Assembly: GCA_016871755.1 (NCBI GenBank)
Contig: VHCJ01000010.1
Coordinates: forward strand, 1 to 64,000
From: Verrucomicrobiota bacterium
GTDB lineage: Bacteria > Verrucomicrobiota > Verrucomicrobiia > Opitutales > Opitutaceae
Reading direction: 5' to 3'
DNA: 64,000 nucleotides
Below the pieces are notes generated by a model that was not told the DNA's origin, searched no databases, and saw only the letters and a program-made list of their open reading frames with translations. The position numbers and the translations under genes were made by a program. Positions 34,879-42,473 of this stretch are shown here, piece after piece. Position 1 is the stretch's first letter. Each line of letters begins with the position of its first letter.

Positions 34879-35901
34879 ATGCCCAAGACGGACCACGAGA
34901 TCGAGTCCCTCCTTTCCCGGCCCACGCCCGGTGCCACGGAGGCGGTGCGGCAGTTGCCCGGCGATTTCCTTGTGCTCGGAGTCGGCGGCAAGATGGGCAC
35001 CACCACCGCCGTGATGCTGCGCCGGGCACTCGATGAGGCCGGGCGCACTGAGGCGCGGGTGGTGGGCGTGTCGCGGTTCAGCCGACCGGAGGCGCGACAG
35101 GAACTGGAATCATTCGGCGTCCAAACGCTTTCCTGCGACCTTGCCGACGCCGCGCAAGTGGCGCAATTGCCGCAGCTCCCGAACGTCCTGTACCTCGCCG
35201 GCCAGAAATTCGGCACCTCATCGGCTCCGGAAGTCACTTGGATCCAGAACACGGTCGTGCCGTCGCTCGTCGCGCAGCACTTCCGCAGTGCCCGCATCGT
35301 GGTGTTCTCCACCGGGTGCGTCTATCCCTTCACGTCCGTCGACGGGACGGGGTCACGGGAGGAGGACGACCTGGCCTTTCTCGGCGAATACGCCAGCACC
35401 TGCGTCGGGCGGGAACGGGTCTTCAGCTACTATTCGAAGGTCCATGGCACGCCCCAACTCATGTACCGGTTGAACTACGCCGTGGAGCTTCGCTACGGCG
35501 TGCTCGTCGACATCGCGCAGCGCGTGGTGGCGGGTGAGGCGGTGGATGCGACGATGGGGTGGTTCAACTGCATCTGGCAGGGGGATGCCTGCGCCCGGGC
35601 GATCCAATGCCTGCAACACACCGCGAGTCCCGTCAGCCGCCTGAATGTGACCGGGCCGGAGAAACTTTCGATCCGGGAGGTGGCGGCTGAGTTCGGCCGC
35701 CGCTTCGGACGCGAGGCCCGCGTCGTGGGTCAGGAGGCTCCCACCGCCTGGCTCGCCGACGCCAGCCGCTCCATTGCCCTCTTTGGTCCACCAACAGTCA
35801 GCGTCGACCAGATGATGGATCTCATCGTGGAGCACCTCTCGGCGGGTGGTCGCCTCCTCGGCAAGCCGACCCACTTCGAGGCGCGCAGCGGAAAATTCTG
35901 A
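34879..35901 (+). CDS. NAD-dependent epimerase/dehydratase-like Rossmann protein
   Basis: The 340-residue product has the dinucleotide-binding FLVLGVGGKMGTTT near residue 30, NVLYLAGQKFGTS, IVVFSTGCVYPF and a C-terminal half typical of extended short-chain dehydrogenases (RLNYAVELRYGVLVDIAQ). The usual YxxxK catalytic pair is not obvious: the expected place reads EYASTCVGRERVF. The ATG at 34879 is chosen over a TTG at 34858. It is followed after 2 bases by a DapA-like gene. It probably oxidises or epimerises a sugar intermediate. Confidence 0.75.
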   Translation: MPKTDHEIESLLSRPTPGATEAVRQLPGDFLVLGVGGKMGTTTAVMLRRALDEAGRTEARVVGVSRFSRPEARQELESFGVQTLSCDLADAAQVAQLPQLPNVLYLAGQKFGTSSAPEVTWIQNTVVPSLVAQHFRSARIVVFSTGCVYPFTSVDGTGSREEDDLAFLGEYASTCVGRERVFSYYSKVHGTPQLMYRLNYAVELRYGVLVDIAQRVVAGEAVDATMGWFNCIWQGDACARAIQCLQHTASPVSRLNVTGPEKLSIREVAAEFGRRFGREARVVGQEAPTAWLADASRSIALFGPPTVSVDQMMDLIVEHLSAGGRLLGKPTHFEARSGKF

Positions 35902-35903
35902 GC

Positions 35904-36950
35904 ATGAACCTACGCACCCATCTCCTCGCCGGCCACGTCATTCCGGCGCACCCCCTCGCGCTCGACCGCAATCGTCGCTTCTCGGAACGCCACCAGCGTG
36001 CCCTCACACGCTACTATCTGGATGCCGGCGCGGGCGGCCTGGCAGTCGGCGTGCATTCGACGCAGTTCGAGATCCGCGATCCGGCCCATGGCCTCTACCG
36101 TCCGGTCCTTGAATTGGCGGCGCACACCCAGCGTGAACATCAGGCCGCCGGCGGGCGCGCGGTGGCGATGATCGCCGGCATCTGCGGCAAGACGGGTCAG
36201 GCCCGGGCCGAGGCCGAACTCGCCCGCAGCCTCGGCTACCACGCCGGCCTCGTCAGCATGGCCGCATTCCGCGAGGAGCCCGAGTCAGTGATCCTCGATC
36301 ACATCGCGACCCTTTCGCGGATCATTCCCGTGGTCGGCTTCTACCTTCAGCCCGCAGTCGGCGGACGCGTGCTGAGCCACGACTTCTGGCGACGCTTCGT
36401 TGACATCCCGGACATCGTCGCGATCAAGATCGCGCCCTTCAACCGCTACCAGACGATCGACGTGGTGCGGGCCCTCGCGCTCTCCGGGCGGGAGGACATC
36501 GCGCTCTACACCGGGAACGACGACACGATCGTGGCCGACCTGCTGACGCCCTTCACCTTCGCCACGCCGGCCGGTCTGCGGACCTGCCGGATCGTTGGGG
36601 GCCTCCTCGGGCACTGGGGCGTTTGGACCCACGCCGCCGTCCGGCTCCTGACGGAGATTCAGGGGGTGAATCGCGGCTCGACGCTCGCCGCGCAGTGGCT
36701 CGACCGCGCGGTGGCGGTCACGGACATGAACGCGGCGCTCTTTGACGCCGCGAACCGGTTCCACGGCTGTATTCCGGGAATTCTGGAAGTGCTGAGACGG
36801 CAGGGACTGGTGGAGTCAATTCTCTGCCTGAATCCGACGGAGACGCTTTCGCCGGGGCAGGCCGAGGAGTTGACGCGGGTGTCGCGGGACTACCCGGAAT
36901 GGATCGACGACCGCTTTGTGGCGACCCATCGTGACCGCTGGCTGAACTGA
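35904..36950 (+). CDS. DapA/N-acetylneuraminate lyase-family aldolase
   Basis: The 348-residue product is a TIM barrel of the dihydrodipicolinate synthase family. It has GAGGLAVGVHST, GFYLQPAVGGR with Tyr147 and DIVAIKIAPFNRY with Lys175 as the Schiff-base Lys, then LYTGNDD. The family makes or splits 2-keto acids, including 2-keto-3-deoxy sugar acids, yielding pyruvate. It is longer than usual (about 300) through a C-terminal extension. Position between an epimerase-like gene and an M20 hydrolase fits a catabolic module. Confidence 0.85.
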   Translation: MNLRTHLLAGHVIPAHPLALDRNRRFSERHQRALTRYYLDAGAGGLAVGVHSTQFEIRDPAHGLYRPVLELAAHTQREHQAAGGRAVAMIAGICGKTGQARAEAELARSLGYHAGLVSMAAFREEPESVILDHIATLSRIIPVVGFYLQPAVGGRVLSHDFWRRFVDIPDIVAIKIAPFNRYQTIDVVRALALSGREDIALYTGNDDTIVADLLTPFTFATPAGLRTCRIVGGLLGHWGVWTHAAVRLLTEIQGVNRGSTLAAQWLDRAVAVTDMNAALFDAANRFHGCIPGILEVLRRQGLVESILCLNPTETLSPGQAEELTRVSRDYPEWIDDRFVATHRDRWLN

Positions 36951-36962
36951 GTCACACCCCCG

Positions 36963-38114
36963 ATGTCCATGCCCACCTTGCCTCAAACCGGCGAGCAGCT
37001 GCTCGCCCAGATGGTTGCGATCGACAGCGTCAACCCGCGCTACGGCGGTCCGGTCGGCGGGGAGGCCGATCTGGCCGCACACCTTGAGACGTTGGCGCAG
37101 GCTTGGGGCCTGCGGACCCGGCGGTGTCCGGTCGGGACCGACGGAAGCTTCAACCTGATTGTGGCGGCGCCGGAGATGGCGGGCGCGGAGTGGCTGATCT
37201 TTGAAAGCCACCTCGATACGGTCAGTTACGCCGGGATGGTGGTGCCGCCGCTGACCCTGACGGAGACGGATGGACGGCTCTTCGGTCGCGGCGCGTGCGA
37301 TACGAAGGCTTCTGGGGCGGCGATGCTCTGGGCGCTGCAGGCGTGGGCGGCCACGCCGGGCCGTTGCCGCAACGCGGCGATCGCCTTCGTGGTGGACGAA
37401 GAGGCTGGCATGACCGGGGCGCAGGCGTTCGCACGGGACGACCTCGCTCGGTATGCGCCCCTGCGTGGCGTGATCGTCGGCGAACCGACCCGGCTGCGGC
37501 CGGTGGTCTCCCATAACGGAGCCTTTCGTTGGCGCAGCGTCACGCGCGGCGTGGCGGCGCATTCGGCAGACCCGACGAAGGGACGCTCGGCAATCCGGGC
37601 CATGATGGCGGTGGTTGCGGCGCTGGAAGAGCGGATGATTCCGCTCGCGAACCGGGAGTCGCCCTTCACCGGACGTGCGGCCGCGAGCATCAACGTCATC
37701 CGCGGCGGATCCGCCCAAAACATCATCCCGGACCGATGCGAAATCCTCTGCGACCGCCGCTTGGTCCCGGGTGAGACCCTTGAACAGGTCATAACCGAGC
37801 GCGAGCGGGCGCTCGAGGGATTGGACGTCGAGCATGACGACGAGTACCTGGCCCCGCCGTTGCCGCCCGAGAACTCGGCAGCGCTGCACCGCTGGATGAC
37901 CTCGGCGCTGACCGGACAGGGACTCGACGCCACGGCCGTCGGCGCGCCGTACGCCACCGATGCCAGCCACTACGCGGCTGCGGGGGCCCAGGTCGTGGTC
38001 ATTGGCCCGGGCGACCTCGCGCAAGCGCACTGCAAGGACGAATGGCTGGAACGCGACCAGTTCGTGCGAGCCATCGCGCTCTACCGCGCGATGCTCGATT
38101 TGCCCGCTTCCTGA
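36963..38114 (+). CDS. M20-family metal-dependent deacylase/peptidase (ArgE/DapE-like)
   Basis: The 383-residue product has the dinuclear-zinc motifs of M20: FESHLDTV, GRGACDTKAS, VVDEEAG and GEPTRL, a dimerisation domain (RGVAAHSADPTKGRSAI) and a C-terminal QAHCKDEW. Members remove acyl groups from amino acids (ArgE, DapE) or cleave dipeptides. It follows the DapA-like gene by 12 bases and ends the 34.9-38.1 kb operon. In this context it may deacylate an N-acylated intermediate. No signal peptide. Confidence 0.87.
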   Translation: MSMPTLPQTGEQLLAQMVAIDSVNPRYGGPVGGEADLAAHLETLAQAWGLRTRRCPVGTDGSFNLIVAAPEMAGAEWLIFESHLDTVSYAGMVVPPLTLTETDGRLFGRGACDTKASGAAMLWALQAWAATPGRCRNAAIAFVVDEEAGMTGAQAFARDDLARYAPLRGVIVGEPTRLRPVVSHNGAFRWRSVTRGVAAHSADPTKGRSAIRAMMAVVAALEERMIPLANRESPFTGRAAASINVIRGGSAQNIIPDRCEILCDRRLVPGETLEQVITERERALEGLDVEHDDEYLAPPLPPENSAALHRWMTSALTGQGLDATAVGAPYATDASHYAAAGAQVVVIGPGDLAQAHCKDEWLERDQFVRAIALYRAMLDLPAS

Positions 38115-38158
38115 CGCATTCGAATGGCATTGGCATACGTTGGGGGCTGGCGGGTGCG

Positions 38159-38188
38159 TTGACAGGCGGATTCGGCCCCCGCTACCGT
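38159..38188 (+). promoter_or_regulatory. Possible accA promoter
   Basis: TTGACA (38159-38164) is followed after 18 bases by TACCGT (38183-38188), a weak -10 box. The accA ATG is only 7 bases further, so the transcript would have little or no leader. Confidence 0.3.
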
Positions 38189-38194
38189 GATCCG

Positions 38195-39175
38195 ATGGAT
38201 AAGCCGACGTACACGCTGGAGTTTGAGAAGCCCCTGCGGGAACTCAGCGCCCAGTTGGACCAACTCAAGCAGCAGTCCCTTGAGAGCAACGTCGATGTCA
38301 CGTCGGAAGTGGCGGCGATTGAGCGCAAGATCGCGGCGACGCAGCGGGAGATCTACTCCAACCTAACCCCTTGGCAGCGGGTGCAGATCGCGCGGCATCC
38401 GAAACGTCCGTACGCCTTGGATTACGTGGCGGAAATCTGCGAGGACTTCCGCGAGATGCACGGTGACCGGCAGTTCAACGATGATCGCGCCTTGGTGGGA
38501 GGAACCGCCTTCTTCCAAGGAAAGGCGGTCATGATCATCGCCCAGCACAAGGGCCGTGACACAAAGGAGAAGGTGGCGCGCAACTTCGGCATGCCCCAGC
38601 CGGAGGGGTACCGGAAGGCGTTGCGACTGATGAAGACGGCGGAGAAGTTCGGTCTGCCGGTCCTGACGTTCATCGACACGCCGGGAGCCTACCCCGGGCT
38701 GAGCTCCGAGGAGCGCCACGTCTCGGAGGCGATTGCCGTGAATCTGCGGGAGATGGCGCTGCTGCGCGTCCCCTCGATCGCGGTGGCGGTGGGGGAAGGC
38801 GGATCCGGCGGTGCGCTCGGGATTGGGGTGACGGACCGCGTGCTCATTTTCGAGAACAGCTATTACTCGGTGATCTCGCCGGAGGGCTGTGCGGCGATTC
38901 TGTGGAAGGATGCGGCGGCGGCACCCAAGGCGGCGGAGGCGATGAAGATCACCGCCCAGCATCTGGAGAAATTCGGGATCGTCGACGAAGTGATCGAGGA
39001 ACCCTTCGGCGGCGCGCATCACGACCCCAAGCAGGCGGCGGCCGCCCTCGGCTACACGCTCCAAAAACACCTCAACGACCTGCGGGCGATCAAGCCAGAC
39101 AAGCTCGTTGATCTACGCTACGAGCGCCTCCGCCACCTCGGCGTTTACCAAGAGGCGGGGCAAATTCGCTCCTAG
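38195..39175 (+). CDS. accA: Acetyl-CoA carboxylase carboxyltransferase subunit alpha
   Basis: The 326-residue product has the usual N-terminal coiled region (LEFEKPLRELSAQLDQLK), then WQRVQIARHPKRPY, GDRAFNDD-like HGDRQFNDDRALVGG, FGMPQPEGYRKALRLM, FIDTPGAYPG and EGGSGGALGIGV, as in AccA. With AccD it transfers carboxyl from carboxybiotin to acetyl-CoA in the first step of fatty acid synthesis, in the cytoplasm. The ATG at 38195 is chosen because the upstream extension overlaps the M20 gene. No accD is present nearby. Confidence 0.97.
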   Translation: MDKPTYTLEFEKPLRELSAQLDQLKQQSLESNVDVTSEVAAIERKIAATQREIYSNLTPWQRVQIARHPKRPYALDYVAEICEDFREMHGDRQFNDDRALVGGTAFFQGKAVMIIAQHKGRDTKEKVARNFGMPQPEGYRKALRLMKTAEKFGLPVLTFIDTPGAYPGLSSEERHVSEAIAVNLREMALLRVPSIAVAVGEGGSGGALGIGVTDRVLIFENSYYSVISPEGCAAILWKDAAAAPKAAEAMKITAQHLEKFGIVDEVIEEPFGGAHHDPKQAAAALGYTLQKHLNDLRAIKPDKLVDLRYERLRHLGVYQEAGQIRS

Positions 39176-39195
39176 GCGGCCCACGGCGGTCCGCC

Positions 39196-40389
39196 TTAGG
39201 GTCCGTGCACGCTGGCGGAGGACACCTGAACGCCGGCGGCGCTGATGGCCGTCGACCGACCGGTCTCCGTGTCGAGGATGAACAGACGCCGCGCATTCGG
39301 GGACCGCTGCGTGTAAACGAGGTGGCGCCCATCCGCGAGCCAGACCGGCTCGATGGCGTCGCTCGGAGCCTTGGACACCACGCGAGTCGGCGTACGACCG
39401 CTGGGGTCGTGCACCGCAACCTGGTAACCGCGCCCGACGCGGACGGTGAAGGCGATCAGGTCGGGATTGCCGCGGCTCCAGTCCGGCTCCGCACAGTAGC
39501 CGCTGATGTTGGTGGCGAGGCGACGCGACTGTCCGCCCGCGGCGGGCATGATGTAGAGTTGCGGTCCGCCCGCCGCGTCTGACGTGTAGACTAACTGAGC
39601 CCCGTCCGGCGAGAAGCACGGCGAAGCCTCCACCGCAGCCGTCCGCGTGCGCCGGGCCACCTGGCGGCCCTGCGCGTTGCTCACGTAAATCTCGGGATTG
39701 CCCTCACCGCTCAACACCATCGCCACCTGCTGCCCATTGGGACTGTACCGCGCACTGCTGTTCGTGCCGCGAAAGGTAACGAAGGACGTCCGCTGCAGGC
39801 TGCTGAGATCGATCTGATAGATGTCAGGGAATCCGTTTTTGAAGTAACTCGTGTAGAGCAGTTTACGCCCATCAGGCGACCACCGCGGTTTCAGGGCCTG
39901 GGAGTTGTCCCGGGTAATCTGGCGCACGTCGCCGAAGAACAGGTCGCCGGTGTGCACCTCCATCTTGCCGCCGCGCTCGACGATGAACGCCAGCTTGCTC
40001 GCAAAGAAGCCCTTCAGACCGCTCACCCGTTCCACGGCAAAATCCGCGGCGCGGAAGAGGGCTTGGCGCTGGGAACTGCCGGAAAACGCCTGGGTCGCCA
40101 CGACCGTTCCCCCTTTGCGGATCTGCGCCTCCACCTGCCCGCCGGCGGCGGGGGCGAAGCGGATGTCGAAGGCACCGCCGCTCGAGACGCGACGGAATCG
40201 CCCATGCGCGTTGAAGGCCACACTCGCGAGTTGATCGAGTTCCGGCGTCGCACCGGAGACCGTGACCGAAATGGTCTTTGCATCGATCTTGATCGAGACG
40301 TCGCCGAGGTCCCGAACTTGGGCGCGAAGCGCCAGTGCGGGCAGGGTCAGGGCGAGCAGCAGCAGGAAAAAACGCGACGAATTTTGCAT
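39196..40389 (-). CDS. TolB-like periplasmic beta-propeller protein
   Basis: The 397-residue product has a signal peptide (FFLLLLALTLPALALRAQ), an N-terminal domain (VSIKIDAKTISVTVSG) and a C-terminal propeller with TolB/PD40 repeats: PRWSPDGRKLLYTSY, ARYSPNGQQVAMVL, PCFSPDGAQLVYTSD and PVWLADGRHLVYTQR. TolB works with Pal and the Tol system in envelope integrity. No tolQRA or pal is in the window, so TolB identity is by architecture. The mrp gene is divergent, with a hairpin (GGACCA/TGGTCC) in the minus-strand leader at about 40406-40420. Confidence 0.8.
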   Translation of the reverse strand: MQNSSRFFLLLLALTLPALALRAQVRDLGDVSIKIDAKTISVTVSGATPELDQLASVAFNAHGRFRRVSSGGAFDIRFAPAAGGQVEAQIRKGGTVVATQAFSGSSQRQALFRAADFAVERVSGLKGFFASKLAFIVERGGKMEVHTGDLFFGDVRQITRDNSQALKPRWSPDGRKLLYTSYFKNGFPDIYQIDLSSLQRTSFVTFRGTNSSARYSPNGQQVAMVLSGEGNPEIYVSNAQGRQVARRTRTAAVEASPCFSPDGAQLVYTSDAAGGPQLYIMPAAGGQSRRLATNISGYCAEPDWSRGNPDLIAFTVRVGRGYQVAVHDPSGRTPTRVVSKAPSDAIEPVWLADGRHLVYTQRSPNARRLFILDTETGRSTAISAAGVQVSSASVHGP

Positions 40390-40490
40390 GGAGCGAGTTC
40401 TTGGACCACTCTGGTCCGACGGGCATTTCTATTTACAGCCGAAGCGCCGTTAACAACGTCAAAACCTTCCGACTAGACATTTCCCCTACC

Positions 40491-41588
40491 GTGTCACCCG
40501 AAGCCATCAAGGAACATCTCAAGCAGGTCAAGTACCCGGGATTCAGCCGGGACATTGTGTCCTTCGGCCTCGTGCGGTCCGCGGCCTGGATCGACGGTAC
40601 GATCAAGGTGAGCCTGCTGCTGACCACGCACGATCCGAAGACACCGCTGACGGTGAAGTCGGAGGTGGAGAAGTGCCTCCGGGCAATCCCGGGAGTGAAG
40701 GACATCATCCTCGACGTGGCGGTCCAACCGGTCCGTTCCCCCAGCACGCCCGCTCCGGGCGCCAACCAAGCGGGCACGGCTGCGGCACCGCGCAGCATCC
40801 GTCACTCGATTGCCATCGGTTCCGGCAAGGGCGGCGTGGGCAAGAGCACCTTTGCGGTCAATCTCGCCTGCGCCCTGGCCCAGGTCCTGACCGCGCAGGG
40901 TCGTCCGGGACGGGTCGGACTCATGGACTGCGACATCTACGGACCGAGCGTCCCCCTCATGATGGGTCTGCAAGGGCGACCGGAACTCGATGGTGAGGCC
41001 CTGGTGCCCTTGGAGGCCCACGGGGTGAAGGTCATGAGTATGGGGTTCCTCGTGGACGACAATACACCGGTGGTCTGGCGCGGACCCATGATCATGAAGA
41101 CCATTCAACAGTTCGTGCAGAACGTCCGGTGGGGCGAGTTGGACGTGCTGCTGATCGACCTCCCGCCGGGGACCGGGGACGCCCAGCTCTCGTTGGTCCA
41201 GACCCTGCCGCTCGACGGCGCGGTGATCGTGACCACCCCTCAGCCCGCCTCGACCCACGTGGCGCGGAAGGGCGGTCTAATGTTCCAGAAGGTCAACGTG
41301 CCGCTACTCGGTGTGGCTGAGAACATGAGTTGGTTCGAGGACTCTTCCGGCACCCGTCAGGCCTTGTTCGGGGCCGGGGGAGGCGCCAAGACGGCGGACT
41401 CGCTCGGAACCACCCTGCTGGGTCAGGTACCGCTGGTATCGGATATCCGCGCCGGCGGCGACGCCGGGAAGCCCTTGGTGGTCAGCCAGCCGTCGGCGCC
41501 GGCCAGCATCACTTTCCGCGAGATCGCCGAAGATCTCCTCAATCGGGTCGCCCGCAAGGCCGCGGCGCAGCTGCCGGCGACGAATTGA
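40491..41588 (+). CDS. Mrp/NBP35-family Fe-S cluster carrier ATPase
   Basis: The 365-residue product has an N-terminal MIP18-like domain (about residues 1-80) and a ParA-type ATPase domain with the P-loop GSGKGGVGKST, GLMDCDIYGPSVP and DLPPGTGDAQLSL. This is the ApbC/Mrp scaffold that carries iron-sulfur clusters. The CxxC near the C-terminus of classical Mrp is not visible (FEDSSGTRQALFGAGGG), so cluster binding may be weaker. No ATG fits; GTG at 40491 (MSPEAIKEHLK) gives the full N-terminal domain, while the longer frame starts over the divergent TolB gene. Confidence 0.88.
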   Translation: MSPEAIKEHLKQVKYPGFSRDIVSFGLVRSAAWIDGTIKVSLLLTTHDPKTPLTVKSEVEKCLRAIPGVKDIILDVAVQPVRSPSTPAPGANQAGTAAAPRSIRHSIAIGSGKGGVGKSTFAVNLACALAQVLTAQGRPGRVGLMDCDIYGPSVPLMMGLQGRPELDGEALVPLEAHGVKVMSMGFLVDDNTPVVWRGPMIMKTIQQFVQNVRWGELDVLLIDLPPGTGDAQLSLVQTLPLDGAVIVTTPQPASTHVARKGGLMFQKVNVPLLGVAENMSWFEDSSGTRQALFGAGGGAKTADSLGTTLLGQVPLVSDIRAGGDAGKPLVVSQPSAPASITFREIAEDLLNRVARKAAAQLPATN

Positions 41589-41753
41589 CAGTCGACCGCG
41601 GCCGAGGCATACACAGGGAGCCTGTCGCATGGTCCTCGTGCCCTCCTGCACCTTATTCCCCGCGTCTCATCGTCCCGGCTCTCCCGCCGGGGCCTTCGGA
41701 ACCGGACCCGTTCCGATGAGTGACGCGCTCCGGAGTGGAGGTGGAGCAAAGCC

Positions 41754-42023
41754 ATGAAGCCGGAGTCGCCTCAGCCCGAAGCGAGCGGCGGATTGGCCGA
41801 ATTTGCACGGCAGTCTTCGCTTTATCAGGAGTTTCTGGCCGAGCGGGAGGAAATCCTCCGTCACAAATGGCTGGAGTCCGAGCGCCTCGGCTACGACATC
41901 GGCTTCGAGCGAGCCCTGCTCGATTGGATTCGCCGCCATCGCGAGAAGTGGCGGGCGGCCCGCCGGGCGCAGGCGGCAGGAACGCCTCCCTCCTCGCCAA
42001 CCGCCACCCCACCGAGTTCCTAG
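41754..42023 (+). CDS. Small conserved-looking cytoplasmic protein
   Basis: The 89-residue product has a charged helical core, ILRHKWLESERLGYDIGFERALLDWIRRHREKWRAARR, here quoted only in parts: HKWLESERLGYDIGFERA then LLDWIRRHREKW. I recall similar short proteins in Verrucomicrobiota and Planctomycetota but do not know a function. The C-terminal tail is low-complexity Pro/Ser/Thr. The ATG at 41754 follows GGAGGTGGAG, a strong ribosome binding site, which supports a real gene. Confidence 0.65.
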   Translation: MKPESPQPEASGGLAEFARQSSLYQEFLAEREEILRHKWLESERLGYDIGFERALLDWIRRHREKWRAARRAQAAGTPPSSPTATPPSS

Positions 42024-42157
42024 CCAGCGTCGCTCAGCAACCGCCGCAGTCCAGATCCCCCCGAGTTGGATCGCCCCGGGGAGGGGATGATGTTCGATGG
42101 GCCGTCTCGGCCTCGGCCGACCGGACACTCGAGCGTCGAGGTCAGGATCGGGGCACG

Positions 42158-42185
42158 AAAAAAGGCCGAGCGAAGAAGCTCGGCC
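42158..42185 (-). terminator. Rho-independent terminator of rpmG
   Basis: On the minus strand GGCCGAGC pairs with GCTCGGCC around a short loop and is followed by TTTTTT. It lies 42 bases past the rpmG stop. Confidence 0.9.
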
Positions 42186-42226
42186 GTCGTTCGATCGAAA
42201 CCGGAGGGAACCCTCCGACTTTCGGT

Positions 42227-42391
42227 TTACTTGATTTCCTTGTGGACGGTGTGACGCTTGAGGAAGGGATTGTACTTCTTCTTCTCAATGCGCTCCGTCA
42301 CGGTCTTCTTGTTGCGCGTGGTGAGGTAACGCGACACCGGCTTGCCCTCTTTGCGGGCCTCAGTGCATTCCAGGGTGACGACTTCGTGCAT
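42227..42391 (-). CDS. rpmG: 50S ribosomal protein L33
   Basis: The minus strand encodes 54 residues starting [18 protein letters not shown] and ending [23 protein letters not shown] and [10 protein letters not shown] are diagnostic for bL33. The classical CxxC pairs are missing, so it is the zinc-free form. It stands alone with its own terminator. Confidence 0.95.
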   Translation of the reverse strand: MHEVVTLECTEARKEGKPVSRYLTTRNKKTVTERIEKKKYNPFLKRHTVHKEIK

Positions 42392-42473
42392 GGTGGTGAA
42401 AAGGTTGAACCGAAGAGCAAAACCGCGCCGTCAACGGCCCGCAACCACAAAAGCACGGCGCGGCGGAACCGCT

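Noticed and set aside
40484-40496. A recurring TACCGTG/TATCGTG element before accA, mrp and the TonB receptor as a shared -10 box
   Set aside because: There are only three loose matches, the mrp match overlaps its start codon and no consistent -35 spacing is seen, so it may be chance.
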